The position numbers were made by a program, and so were the translations under genes. DNA of 64,000 bases, from assembly GCA_900170005.1 (NCBI GenBank), contig LT827128.1, positions 124,001 to 188,000 on the forward strand, written 5' to 3'. The notes beneath the pieces were generated by a model. That model worked only from the letters and a program-made list of their open reading frames with translations. It ran no database searches and was not told the origin of the DNA. Within the stretch, counting starts at the first letter, position 1; each line of letters starts with the position of its first letter. This DNA is from Gordonibacter massiliensis (ex Traore et al. 2017) (GTDB lineage Bacteria > Actinomycetota > Coriobacteriia > Coriobacteriales > Eggerthellaceae). This document shows, in pieces, positions 50,848-58,503 of this stretch.

Positions 50848-53160
50848 ATGGCATACGGCAAACAGTGGCAAACCGTCATGGAAGACGGGACTGTCGTAAC
50901 CCGCAGCAACACGTGGTCTCCTCCGGGAAGCCACCCGGTTGGATACGGCGTCAAGGTTGTGACGAAGGATGGCGAGCTCATCCGCGTCGAAGGTGACGAC
51001 GACAACCCCATCACCACCGGTCGCGTGAACGCGATGAACCTCGCCCTGCGCGAGTACACGTACGCGCCGTCGCGCATCATCCACCCCATGAAGCGCGATC
51101 CGCAGGACCGCGGCAAGGACAAATGGGTTCAGACCACGTGGGACGAGGCTCTGGACACCATCTGCGACAAGGTTCGCTACTTCCAGAACACCTACGGCCC
51201 CGAGTCCATCGTCTGCTTCGGCGGCACCGGCCGTGAGGCTTGCATTTTCTACTACGCGCTGACGTTCTCCGTCCTGCAGTCGCCCAACTGCTGCTACACG
51301 CAGTCCGGTTGGTCCTGCTACGGCCCGCGCTGCTCCATCGCCGACTACGTGCTGGGCGCCGGCTACCCCGAGCTCGACTACGCCGGTCACCTGCCGGGCA
51401 GCTACCAGGATCCGCGCTACACCGTGCCGAAGTGGATCGTGGTTTGGGGCAAGGAGCCCCTGCCCTCCAACGGCGACGGCTTCTTCGGCCACTGCCTCGT
51501 CGACCTGATGAAGCTCGGCACGAAGATCATCTCCATCGACCCCCGCATCACGTGGGTGGGCGCTCATGACGGCAACATCAACCTGCAGGTCCGCCCGCAG
51601 ACCGACACGGCCCTGGCCCTCGCCATCATGAACCTCATGTTCGAGAACGAGGAGTACGACCAGGAGTTCGCCGAGAAGTGGATCTACGGCCTCGACGACA
51701 TGAAGGCCCGCGCGGCCGAGTACCCGGTCGACAAGGTTGCCGAGATCACCGGCGTCGACGCCGAGGACATCAAGCGCGTCGCCCACATCATCGGCACCGA
51801 GCGCCCGATCGGCTGGGCGTGGGGCCTCGCGTTCGACCAGAACAAGAACGGCGTGCAGCTGTCCCAGGCGTTCATCGTCCTGGCGGCCCTGGCCGGCTCC
51901 ATCGACCGTCCCGGCGGCCTGACCCTCGGTCCTCCGTCTGCCCTGCTCGGCAAGTGGCGCATGGAGCAGCGCGGTGCTATGGACGACGAGGTTTGGTCGA
52001 AGCGCATCGGCGCCGCGGCTTGGCCCGGCCTGTCCACCGGCATGGCCACCACCCAGCCCGACGAGACGCTGAACACCATGGAGACCGACGAGCCCTACGC
52101 CCTGAAGATGGGTTGGTTCAACAGCTCCAACTTCCTGACCCCGACGTGCTCCGCGCAGCCCAAGCGTTGGCACAAGGCTCTGCAGAAGCTCGAGTTCGTG
52201 GTCGTTCAGGACCTCACCATGACCCCGACGGCCATGGCCGTGGGCGACTACTTCCTGCCGATGGCCACCTGGGCCGAGCACAACGGCATCGTGCTCACGC
52301 ACTACGGCCGCAACACCGTGTTCATGGGCCCCATGAACAAGGCCCTGCAGGTCGGCGAGTGCAAGTCCGACGTGGAGATCTGCCTCATGTTCGGCCAGCG
52401 CCTGAACCCGTCCTGGTGGCCGTGGTACAAGCCGGCCGACGGCAAGTCCCTCGACCTCGACGCCCTGGCGGTTGCCGTGGAGGACTTCTACAGCGACCAG
52501 CTGAAGGAGCTCGGCATGGACTGGAAGCAGTTCCAGGAGGAAGGCCTCTACCAGCCCGGCGCCCATGGCTTCGAGTACGAGAAGTACGAGAAGGGCCTGC
52601 TCCGCTTCGACGGCGAGCCCGGCTTCAACACCATCACGGGCCAGATCGAAGCCTACTCGATTCTGTACGAATCCTGGGGCGAGGATCCGCTGCCGTACTA
52701 CGAGGAGCCGAACTACAGCCCCATCAGCAAGCCCGACTTCGCCGGTCAGTATCCGCTGATCACCACGTCCGGCTCGCGTCGCTACAGCTCGTTCCACTCC
52801 GAGCATCGTCATGTTCCGTCGCTGCGCCAGATCGATCCGTGGCCGTGGGTTCAGATCAACCCCGAGACCGCTGAAGAGTACGGCATCACCGATGGCGACT
52901 GGTGCGAGGTGTACAACATGTTCGGCGAGGCCCGCTTCAAGGCGGAGATCACCCCGGTCATGAAGCCCGGCATCCTGAACTGCGCCCATGGTTGGTGGTT
53001 CCCCGAGCAGGACGGCGAAGAGCCCAACCTGTTCGGCGTGTGGAAGTCCAACTTCAACAGCCTGGTGCCGCACTTCAACGTTGGCAAGCTCGGTTTCGGT
53101 GCCCCGTACAAGGGTGTCATGTGCAACGTCCGCCGCGTCCGTAGCCTGGACCAAGACTAA
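50848..53160 (+). CDS. Molybdopterin (bisMGD) oxidoreductase of dehydroxylase/transhydroxylase type, Fe-S ligands lost
   Basis: 770 aa DMSO-reductase-superfamily protein. Recognisable parts: TTWDEALDTICDKVRYFQ, WGKEPLPSNGDGFFGHCLVD, IISIDPRITWVGAHDG, RPQTDTALALAIMN, the long central domain and the C-terminal dinucleotide-binding part (GILNCAHGWWFPEQDG). Closest known types are gut catechol dehydroxylases and pyrogallol-phloroglucinol transhydroxylase. There is no Tat signal, so it is cytoplasmic. The N-terminal [4Fe-4S] motif is absent: residues 21-34 read NTWSPPGSHPVGYG where relatives carry Cys, and the fourth Cys position (ITTGRVNAMN) is also lost; no Cys occurs in the first 100 residues. 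The partner at 53181 has lost its ligands too. Start ATG 50848 with AGAAGGAG. Confidence 0.88.
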   Translation: MAYGKQWQTVMEDGTVVTRSNTWSPPGSHPVGYGVKVVTKDGELIRVEGDDDNPITTGRVNAMNLALREYTYAPSRIIHPMKRDPQDRGKDKWVQTTWDEALDTICDKVRYFQNTYGPESIVCFGGTGREACIFYYALTFSVLQSPNCCYTQSGWSCYGPRCSIADYVLGAGYPELDYAGHLPGSYQDPRYTVPKWIVVWGKEPLPSNGDGFFGHCLVDLMKLGTKIISIDPRITWVGAHDGNINLQVRPQTDTALALAIMNLMFENEEYDQEFAEKWIYGLDDMKARAAEYPVDKVAEITGVDAEDIKRVAHIIGTERPIGWAWGLAFDQNKNGVQLSQAFIVLAALAGSIDRPGGLTLGPPSALLGKWRMEQRGAMDDEVWSKRIGAAAWPGLSTGMATTQPDETLNTMETDEPYALKMGWFNSSNFLTPTCSAQPKRWHKALQKLEFVVVQDLTMTPTAMAVGDYFLPMATWAEHNGIVLTHYGRNTVFMGPMNKALQVGECKSDVEICLMFGQRLNPSWWPWYKPADGKSLDLDALAVAVEDFYSDQLKELGMDWKQFQEEGLYQPGAHGFEYEKYEKGLLRFDGEPGFNTITGQIEAYSILYESWGEDPLPYYEEPNYSPISKPDFAGQYPLITTSGSRRYSSFHSEHRHVPSLRQIDPWPWVQINPETAEEYGITDGDWCEVYNMFGEARFKAEITPVMKPGILNCAHGWWFPEQDGEEPNLFGVWKSNFNSLVPHFNVGKLGFGAPYKGVMCNVRRVRSLDQD

Positions 53161-53180
53161 CTCGAAAGGAAGTGGCGAAA

Positions 53181-53540
53181 ATGGCAGACCAGAAATACGC
53201 TTTGCTCGTTGATTACACCTACTTCTCCGGCAACCATGCCGCAGAGATCGCCTGCAAAGAAGAGCTCGGCCTTCCCCTCGATCAGTTCGGGATCAAGGAA
53301 GTGGAAGTCGGCCCGTTCAAGAAGGGCGAAGGCTCTGACGGCGACGCGTGGGAGTGGTTCTACATCCCCTGCCCGACGTCCATCTTCTCCGAGCACTGGG
53401 GAACGGGCGGCGACAAGGCCGGCCAGCGTCCCTTGGCCGTGCAGGTTGAGGAGTCCGCGTCCATGTACTACGGCACGCTGGAGGAAATGCAGGCCAAGAT
53501 GGCGGAGTTCGACCGCCCGATGGTGTTGTTCCAGCTGTAA
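53181..53540 (+). CDS. Degenerate ferredoxin-like small subunit of the molybdoenzyme
   Basis: 119 aa. The N-terminus YALLVDYTYFSGNHAAEIAC aligns with DmsB/transhydroxylase-type small subunits that read C-x-G-C-H-x-C-E-x-A-C. Expected ligands at 15, 18, 21 and 25 are here Phe, Asn, Ala and Cys, so only one remains. The only other Cys is in YIPCPTS. The protein is much shorter than three-cluster subunits and ends DRPMVLFQL. It follows the large subunit by 20 bases with AGGAAG at good distance from ATG 53181. It probably keeps a structural role. Confidence 0.8.
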   Translation: MADQKYALLVDYTYFSGNHAAEIACKEELGLPLDQFGIKEVEVGPFKKGEGSDGDAWEWFYIPCPTSIFSEHWGTGGDKAGQRPLAVQVEESASMYYGTLEEMQAKMAEFDRPMVLFQL

Positions 53541-53625
53541 TCGCTTGTGATATGATACGTCGTGGTCACAGGTCGCTAACCGGTGGCCACGGCGTTGCGT
53601 GGTTGACTAGAGAAGGAGGGTAAAG

Positions 53626-53895
53626 ATGACGCATGATGAGTTTATGGCCCTTGATCCTGCGGGTGCCGCCGAAAAGCTGAACGAGCTGCTTGACGCGGGC
53701 AAGTCCCAGGAAGAGGCGCTGGCTGAGTACGGCCTCGGAAAGCCCGATCTTTTGAAGCTGAACGTGTTCTTCGTGAAGGGCAAGTTCGTCGGCCGCGCGT
53801 GGGGTGGCTACACCTCCACGAAGGCCACGGGCAACGAAGGCGCTGGCGAGCTTGGTCTCGGCGGCAGCTTCAAGGACATCAAGCCTGTGAGCTAA
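53626..53895 (+). CDS. Small hypothetical protein of the molybdoenzyme unit
   Basis: 89 aa, soluble. N-terminal helical part (LDPAGAAEKLNELLDAGKSQ, then EEALAEYG) followed by a short basic strand region (KLNVFFVKGKFVGRAWGGYT). Strong ribosome site GAAGGAGGG. It ends just before a terminator, so it is the last gene of the unit. No family recognised; chaperone or regulatory role is only a guess from position. Confidence 0.7.
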   Translation: MTHDEFMALDPAGAAEKLNELLDAGKSQEEALAEYGLGKPDLLKLNVFFVKGKFVGRAWGGYTSTKATGNEGAGELGLGGSFKDIKPVS

Positions 53896-53929
53896 GCTTT
53901 TAGAAAAAAGCTTTGTGCAGAGCATAAGA

Positions 53930-53966
53930 GAGGACTCGCTTGTTGTTCGAAGTGGGTCCTCTTTTA
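53930..53966 (+). terminator. Intrinsic terminator of the molybdoenzyme unit
   Basis: GAGGACTCGCTT / AAGTGGGTCCTC stem (12 bp with G-U pairs), loop GTTGTTCG, followed by TTTTA. Confidence 0.85.
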
Positions 53967-54094
53967 GAATAGCCAGCACTGCATTGCCCGCAGCGCTTTG
54001 CCAGAGGGGAGGGAAAGCTTTACGGGCACCGTATTGGGGGCTATGGGAATCATCGAATACGCAGACATCGAACCGCACAAGGAGACGAACGCTT

Positions 54095-54421
54095 ATGGGA
54101 ACCGAGGATGCCATCAAAGCTGAGATCGAGGAAATGGGCCGCTTGACGCAGGAGCAGGAGGACATCCTGTACAACATTTCCTTGAAGCAGGACGAGCTCG
54201 GACGCGAATCCACGAACCTGCTGATGGAGAAGGTGAAGGGCAGCCCGATCTACGAGCCGATGATCGAGCGCGAGTACCTGACGTACGACGTGTTCAACCA
54301 CGGCGGCAAGCACGAGATCGCCTGCCTGTACGTCACGCTGAAGGGGCTGCGCTACTGCATCATGTTCGCCGACGAGCTGGCCGCGCGCCGCAAGGTCGAT
54401 GCCGCAGGGGCGCCCCGGTAG
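54095..54421 (+). CDS. Small hypothetical protein
   Basis: 108 aa. An N-terminal Glu/Gln-rich helix (AEIEEMGRLTQEQEDILYNI) then a mixed region (HEIACLYVTLKGLRYCIMFA). AAGGAGACG upstream of ATG 54095. It follows the molybdoenzyme terminator, so it is separately transcribed. No family recognised. Confidence 0.6.
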   Translation: MGTEDAIKAEIEEMGRLTQEQEDILYNISLKQDELGRESTNLLMEKVKGSPIYEPMIEREYLTYDVFNHGGKHEIACLYVTLKGLRYCIMFADELAARRKVDAAGAPR

Positions 54422-54481
54422 GCCAGCTAGCATCTCGCGCGCACGGGTTCAATGGTTCGTGCGATATTATTCTAATTAGGG

Positions 54482-54487
54482 TATAAT
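54482..54487 (+). promoter_or_regulatory. -10-like TATAAT before the LRR/VWA/MoxR cassette
   Basis: TATAAT in an AT-rich patch (54466-54490) in otherwise GC-rich DNA, 40 bases upstream of the LRR gene. No convincing -35 at the standard spacing. Confidence 0.4.
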
Positions 54488-54527
54488 ATTCCCGAACACC
54501 GACTCACGCGCGGCGGGAAGAGCTTGC

Positions 54528-56819
54528 TTGCGGAACGCCGAGAGGCCGACGGGCGGATTTGCCGATATGGGTGCAGGGATTTCATTGGATACCAGCAAGC
54601 TTGACGTTTGCTTCGGGGGGTTCACCCCCATGGCGCTGGGCGACGGCGTGTCGTCGCGTTGGCGCACGCTGGAGGCCGAAGAGCGCGCCCGCGCGCGTCG
54701 CGCGCAGCTCGAGGCGGTGGCCGCGATCGAGGCCGCTCGCGCGTCCGAGGTTCGCGAGCGGGTGGACGAGGCGGGTGCCGTGTGGCGCTACGTCGTGCTC
54801 GACGGCGCAGAGGTGCGCGTGGAGCGCTGCGAGACGCGCGGCCCCCGGTTGGACGTGCCGGCCGAGATCGAGGGCAAGCCGGTCGTCGCCCTCGCCGCCG
54901 ACGCGTGCGCGTTCTTGCCGACCGTCGAGGAGGCGACCTGCCCCGATTCCGTGATCTCCGTCGGGCCCTGCGCCTTTCGCGGCGGCAAAAGCCTGCGCAA
55001 GGTCGTTCTCTCCAAGGAACTCGCGGCGTTCGATTCCGACTGGTTTCGCGGTTGTCCGAACGTCGAGGACCTGACGCTGCCCGGCCGTCTGGCAAAGCTG
55101 GGCCCGGAGATCTTCGACCTGCCGGGGCTTCGAACGCTGCGCGTGGGCGCGACGGCGGAGGAGGTGGAGCCCGGCGCGTTCGCGAAAAGCAGGCTCGAAC
55201 GCATCGGGGTCGACCGGTCCAACCCGTTCTTGACAACGGACGGCAGGGCCCTGTACCGCCGCGACGGCCGTGTGCTCGTCGCGCTCGCCGTGCCCGGCCC
55301 GGAGTACCGTATAGGCGACGGATGCCGGGCCGTGGCCAAGAAGGGCTTCAGCGGGTTCGGGTGCCTCGAGCGCGTCGAGGTGCCCGAGAGCCTTGAGCTT
55401 CTGGGCGATTTCGCCCTGTCCCGCACGGGCATCTCCTCGTTCGAAGCGTCCTCGTCGCTGCGGCGCGTGGGCGAGAAGGCCTTCTTCAACTGCTCCAACC
55501 TCGAAGAGGTGCGCCTGCGCGAGGGCCTTGCGTCCGTCGGCGCCAACGCGTTCACGGGCACGGCGCTGCGCGAGCTGCGCCTGCCCTCATCCGTCGAGGA
55601 GCTGGGACACCCCCTTGCGGCCGGAACCGGGCTTACCTACGCGGGGGCCGCTGCGACGTTCTCCATAGCCGCGGGATCCCGCCTCGAACTCGACGAGGCG
55701 GGAGGTCTGTACCGCAAGGACGGGTCGGGAAGGCGTCTGACGCGCATGATGGATCAGGATGCGCGCCGCTACGTCGTGGGGGAGGGCACGCTCGCCGTCG
55801 ACGAGGCGGCGTTCGCCAACCACGCGGGCATCGTCGAAGCCGTCCTTCCGGAAGGTTTGGAGGCCGTGGGCAAGGCGGCGTTCAAAGGTTGCCGCAACCT
55901 CGTGCGCGTCGACGTTCCGAGCAGCCTGCGGAGCATCGGGGACGAGGCGTTCCTCGACACGGGCCTCGCGAGCTTGCGGCTGCCGGCTGCGCTCGCGCGC
56001 CTGGGGGCGAACGCGCTCGTCACCCGAGGGGCCCACCACGGCGCGGAGGAGCCGTCGCTGCGCGAGGTGGCGGTCGACGCCGGCAACGAGCGCTTCTACC
56101 GGGTACCCGGCCTTCTGCTCGAACGCACGGGCACCGGGCGCTCGCGCGTGGTGCTCTGCACGGGGGACGTCGCGGTCGTGCGCATTCCCGAAGAGGTCGA
56201 CGAGATCGCGCCCTACGCCTTCAACGGGGTCGCGGGCATCCGCGAGCTGTACCTGTCCGATCGCATAACGAACGTCGGCATGCGGGGGCTGGCGGTGGAC
56301 GGCCTGGTCGAGCTCATCCATCTGGACCTGGTGGAACCGGTCTCCGGGCACGAGAGCTTCGACATCCGCTTCCCCGACACCGATCGCGGCGTCCAGCAGA
56401 TGATGCTGGCGTTGAGCGTGCCCGACCACGTCGACGCGGCGGTCCTCTTCGAGCATTACGACAACGCCATCATCAACGGCAGCAGCTTCGACGCGGAAAG
56501 CGATCGGGGGCTGCGCATCTACGACCAGGCCGTGCGCATCGTGGAGCGCCTGCTCGACCCGGTGTTCCTCACACCGGTCAACCGCAGCATGTGCGACCGG
56601 GCGCTGAGGTGCGGCATCGAGGAGATATGCGTCGACGTGGCCCGCCACGACGACCGGAAGACCTTCGACGCCCTGATGGACCTGGGGTACCTCAACATCG
56701 ACAACGTCCACGCCGTTATCGAGCGCGTCGCCGCGCTGCAGGACGCCGCCATGACGGGGTACCTGCTCGAGGCGCGGCGCCTGCGCTTCGAGCAGGCCGC
56801 GCCGGACTTCGATTTGTAG
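54528..56819 (+). CDS. Cytosolic BspA-type leucine-rich-repeat protein
   Basis: Up to 763 aa. No signal peptide. An N-terminal charged helix (about 45-80) is followed by LRR_5/BspA-like repeats from about 100 to 590, e.g. KPVVALAADACAFLPTVEE, SLRKVVLSKELAAF, LEAVGKAAFKGCRNLVRVDV. The last 150 residues form a separate non-LRR helical domain. BspA-type LRR proteins are usually secreted; a cytosolic one in front of VWA and MoxR genes suggests a recognition or scaffold subunit. Start uncertain: TTG 54528 or ATG 54567 (MGAGISLDTSK). Confidence 0.8.
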   Translation: MRNAERPTGGFADMGAGISLDTSKLDVCFGGFTPMALGDGVSSRWRTLEAEERARARRAQLEAVAAIEAARASEVRERVDEAGAVWRYVVLDGAEVRVERCETRGPRLDVPAEIEGKPVVALAADACAFLPTVEEATCPDSVISVGPCAFRGGKSLRKVVLSKELAAFDSDWFRGCPNVEDLTLPGRLAKLGPEIFDLPGLRTLRVGATAEEVEPGAFAKSRLERIGVDRSNPFLTTDGRALYRRDGRVLVALAVPGPEYRIGDGCRAVAKKGFSGFGCLERVEVPESLELLGDFALSRTGISSFEASSSLRRVGEKAFFNCSNLEEVRLREGLASVGANAFTGTALRELRLPSSVEELGHPLAAGTGLTYAGAAATFSIAAGSRLELDEAGGLYRKDGSGRRLTRMMDQDARRYVVGEGTLAVDEAAFANHAGIVEAVLPEGLEAVGKAAFKGCRNLVRVDVPSSLRSIGDEAFLDTGLASLRLPAALARLGANALVTRGAHHGAEEPSLREVAVDAGNERFYRVPGLLLERTGTGRSRVVLCTGDVAVVRIPEEVDEIAPYAFNGVAGIRELYLSDRITNVGMRGLAVDGLVELIHLDLVEPVSGHESFDIRFPDTDRGVQQMMLALSVPDHVDAAVLFEHYDNAIINGSSFDAESDRGLRIYDQAVRIVERLLDPVFLTPVNRSMCDRALRCGIEEICVDVARHDDRKTFDALMDLGYLNIDNVHAVIERVAALQDAAMTGYLLEARRLRFEQAAPDFDL

Positions 56820-56828
56820 GAGGCCGTG

Positions 56829-58475
56829 ATGACGCCCGTTCCCGAAACGACCGATGCCAAGCTCAAGCGCCGCGAGGAGGAAGACCGCCTGGCCGCGGAC
56901 ATCGTCGACGAGTGCCGCGTGCAGCTCATGCTCAAGTTCCGCTTCTTGGACCTCGCGCTGTGGCGCATGGACCTCGCGCCTTTGCGCGTGGGCGCGCGCT
57001 ACCCCCTGGCCACCGACGCCAAGCAGGTCGTCTACGATCCGCCGCGCGTGATAGCCCGGTTCCGGGAGTCGTTCGAGGAATCGGTGCGCGACTACCTGCA
57101 CTTGGTGCTGCACTGCGTCTTCCGGCATCCGTTCGACGAGGGGCACGACGACCGGGAGGCGTGGGGGCTCGCCTGCGACATCGTCGTGGAGAACGCCGCC
57201 ATGGACCTGTGCGGCAGCCGGTTCGCCTGCACCGACGACGCAGCGCGGCACCAGGCGCTGAGCGAGATGCGGATGCTCGTGGGCCACGTGCTTCCCGGCA
57301 AGGTGTACGGCCTGGTGAAGGGCTTGATGCAAACGCCCGACGGGCAGCAGTACCGCGGCATGGGCCGATCTGTGTTGAACGAGTGGCGCGCCCTGTTCGA
57401 GCGCGACGACCATGGGGCCTGGCCCGCCAACAACAAGGCGAAGGGGCAGGGCGACGCGGACGACGCCGCTCCCGAAGAGGTTTCGCAGGACGACGCGAAC
57501 CCCGACGCGGAGCTCGACGCCCTTCGGACCGAGACGCTCGACGGCGAATCCGCAGACGGCGGGGGAGGCCGCGACGCGCAACCGGAAGAGGCCGAGGCCG
57601 AGGCAGAGGCGGACGCGGCTGACGACGCCGACGAGGGCGCCCGAGACGACGCGACCGACGGCGACGGGGCGGGCGAGCGCGACGCGCCCCGGCCGACCGA
57701 GGAGGACGCGGAGCGCGAGGAGCGGGAATGGGAGGACGTCGCGAAGCAGATCGAGGTGAACCTCGAGACCTTCTCGAAGGAGTGGGGGGACGAGGCCGGC
57801 AGCCTGGTGGCGAACCTCGCCTACGCGAACCGCGCCACCTGCAGCTACACCGACTTCCTGCGCCGGTTCATGGTGACAGGCGAGGAGATGCGGCTGAACA
57901 TGGACGAGTTCGACTACGTCTACTACACCTACGGCATGGACCTGTACGGGGACATGCCGCTGATCGAGCCGCTCGAATACCGGGAAACGGAGCGCGTGCG
58001 CGATTTCGTCATAGCCATCGACACGTCGGAGTCCGTCAGCGGCGAGCTGGTGAGGAAGTTCGTGGCCCACACGTTCGGCATCCTCAAAAGCTCCGAGGAC
58101 TACGCCAGCGAGGTGAACATCCATATCGTCCAGTGCGACGCGAGGGTGCAGTCGGACACCAAGGTGAGAAACCTGAAGGACGTCGACCGCATGCTGGACG
58201 GCATGCAGATACGCGGCTTCGGCGGCACGGATTTCAGGCCGGTGTTCGACTACGTCGACCGGCTGCGCAAGACGGGCGAGCTGGCCGACCTGAAGGGCCT
58301 CGTCTACTTCACCGACGGCCTGGGCCAGTTTCCGGAGAAGACGCCCGACTACGAGGCGGCGTTCGTGTTCATGGACGAGGGGGGCCAGGCGACGCCCCCG
58401 GTGCCGCCCTGGGCGTGCAAGATACTGATAGACGACAACGGCATCAACCGATTGAAGAGCCAGGCCGAGCGGTAG
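56829..58475 (+). CDS. DUF2201-type VWA protein with degenerate metallopeptidase motif
   Basis: 548 aa. The N-terminal half is the DUF2201 putative metallopeptidase-like domain; the expected HExxH reads HLVLHCVFRH (residues 91-100), with His kept but Glu replaced. A long acidic low-complexity linker spans about 205-300. The C-terminal VWA-like domain has a MIDAS motif DTSES (IAIDTSESVSGEL) and GFGGTDFRPVFDYV. VWA proteins of this class work with MoxR AAA+ ATPases, and a MoxR gene follows 28 bases later. ATG 56829 follows AGGAGG that overlaps the LRR stop, so translation is coupled. Confidence 0.85.
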   Translation: MTPVPETTDAKLKRREEEDRLAADIVDECRVQLMLKFRFLDLALWRMDLAPLRVGARYPLATDAKQVVYDPPRVIARFRESFEESVRDYLHLVLHCVFRHPFDEGHDDREAWGLACDIVVENAAMDLCGSRFACTDDAARHQALSEMRMLVGHVLPGKVYGLVKGLMQTPDGQQYRGMGRSVLNEWRALFERDDHGAWPANNKAKGQGDADDAAPEEVSQDDANPDAELDALRTETLDGESADGGGGRDAQPEEAEAEAEADAADDADEGARDDATDGDGAGERDAPRPTEEDAEREEREWEDVAKQIEVNLETFSKEWGDEAGSLVANLAYANRATCSYTDFLRRFMVTGEEMRLNMDEFDYVYYTYGMDLYGDMPLIEPLEYRETERVRDFVIAIDTSESVSGELVRKFVAHTFGILKSSEDYASEVNIHIVQCDARVQSDTKVRNLKDVDRMLDGMQIRGFGGTDFRPVFDYVDRLRKTGELADLKGLVYFTDGLGQFPEKTPDYEAAFVFMDEGGQATPPVPPWACKILIDDNGINRLKSQAER

Positions 58476-58503
58476 CCGACGCCTGCCGAAAGGAGACCGC
58501 GCA

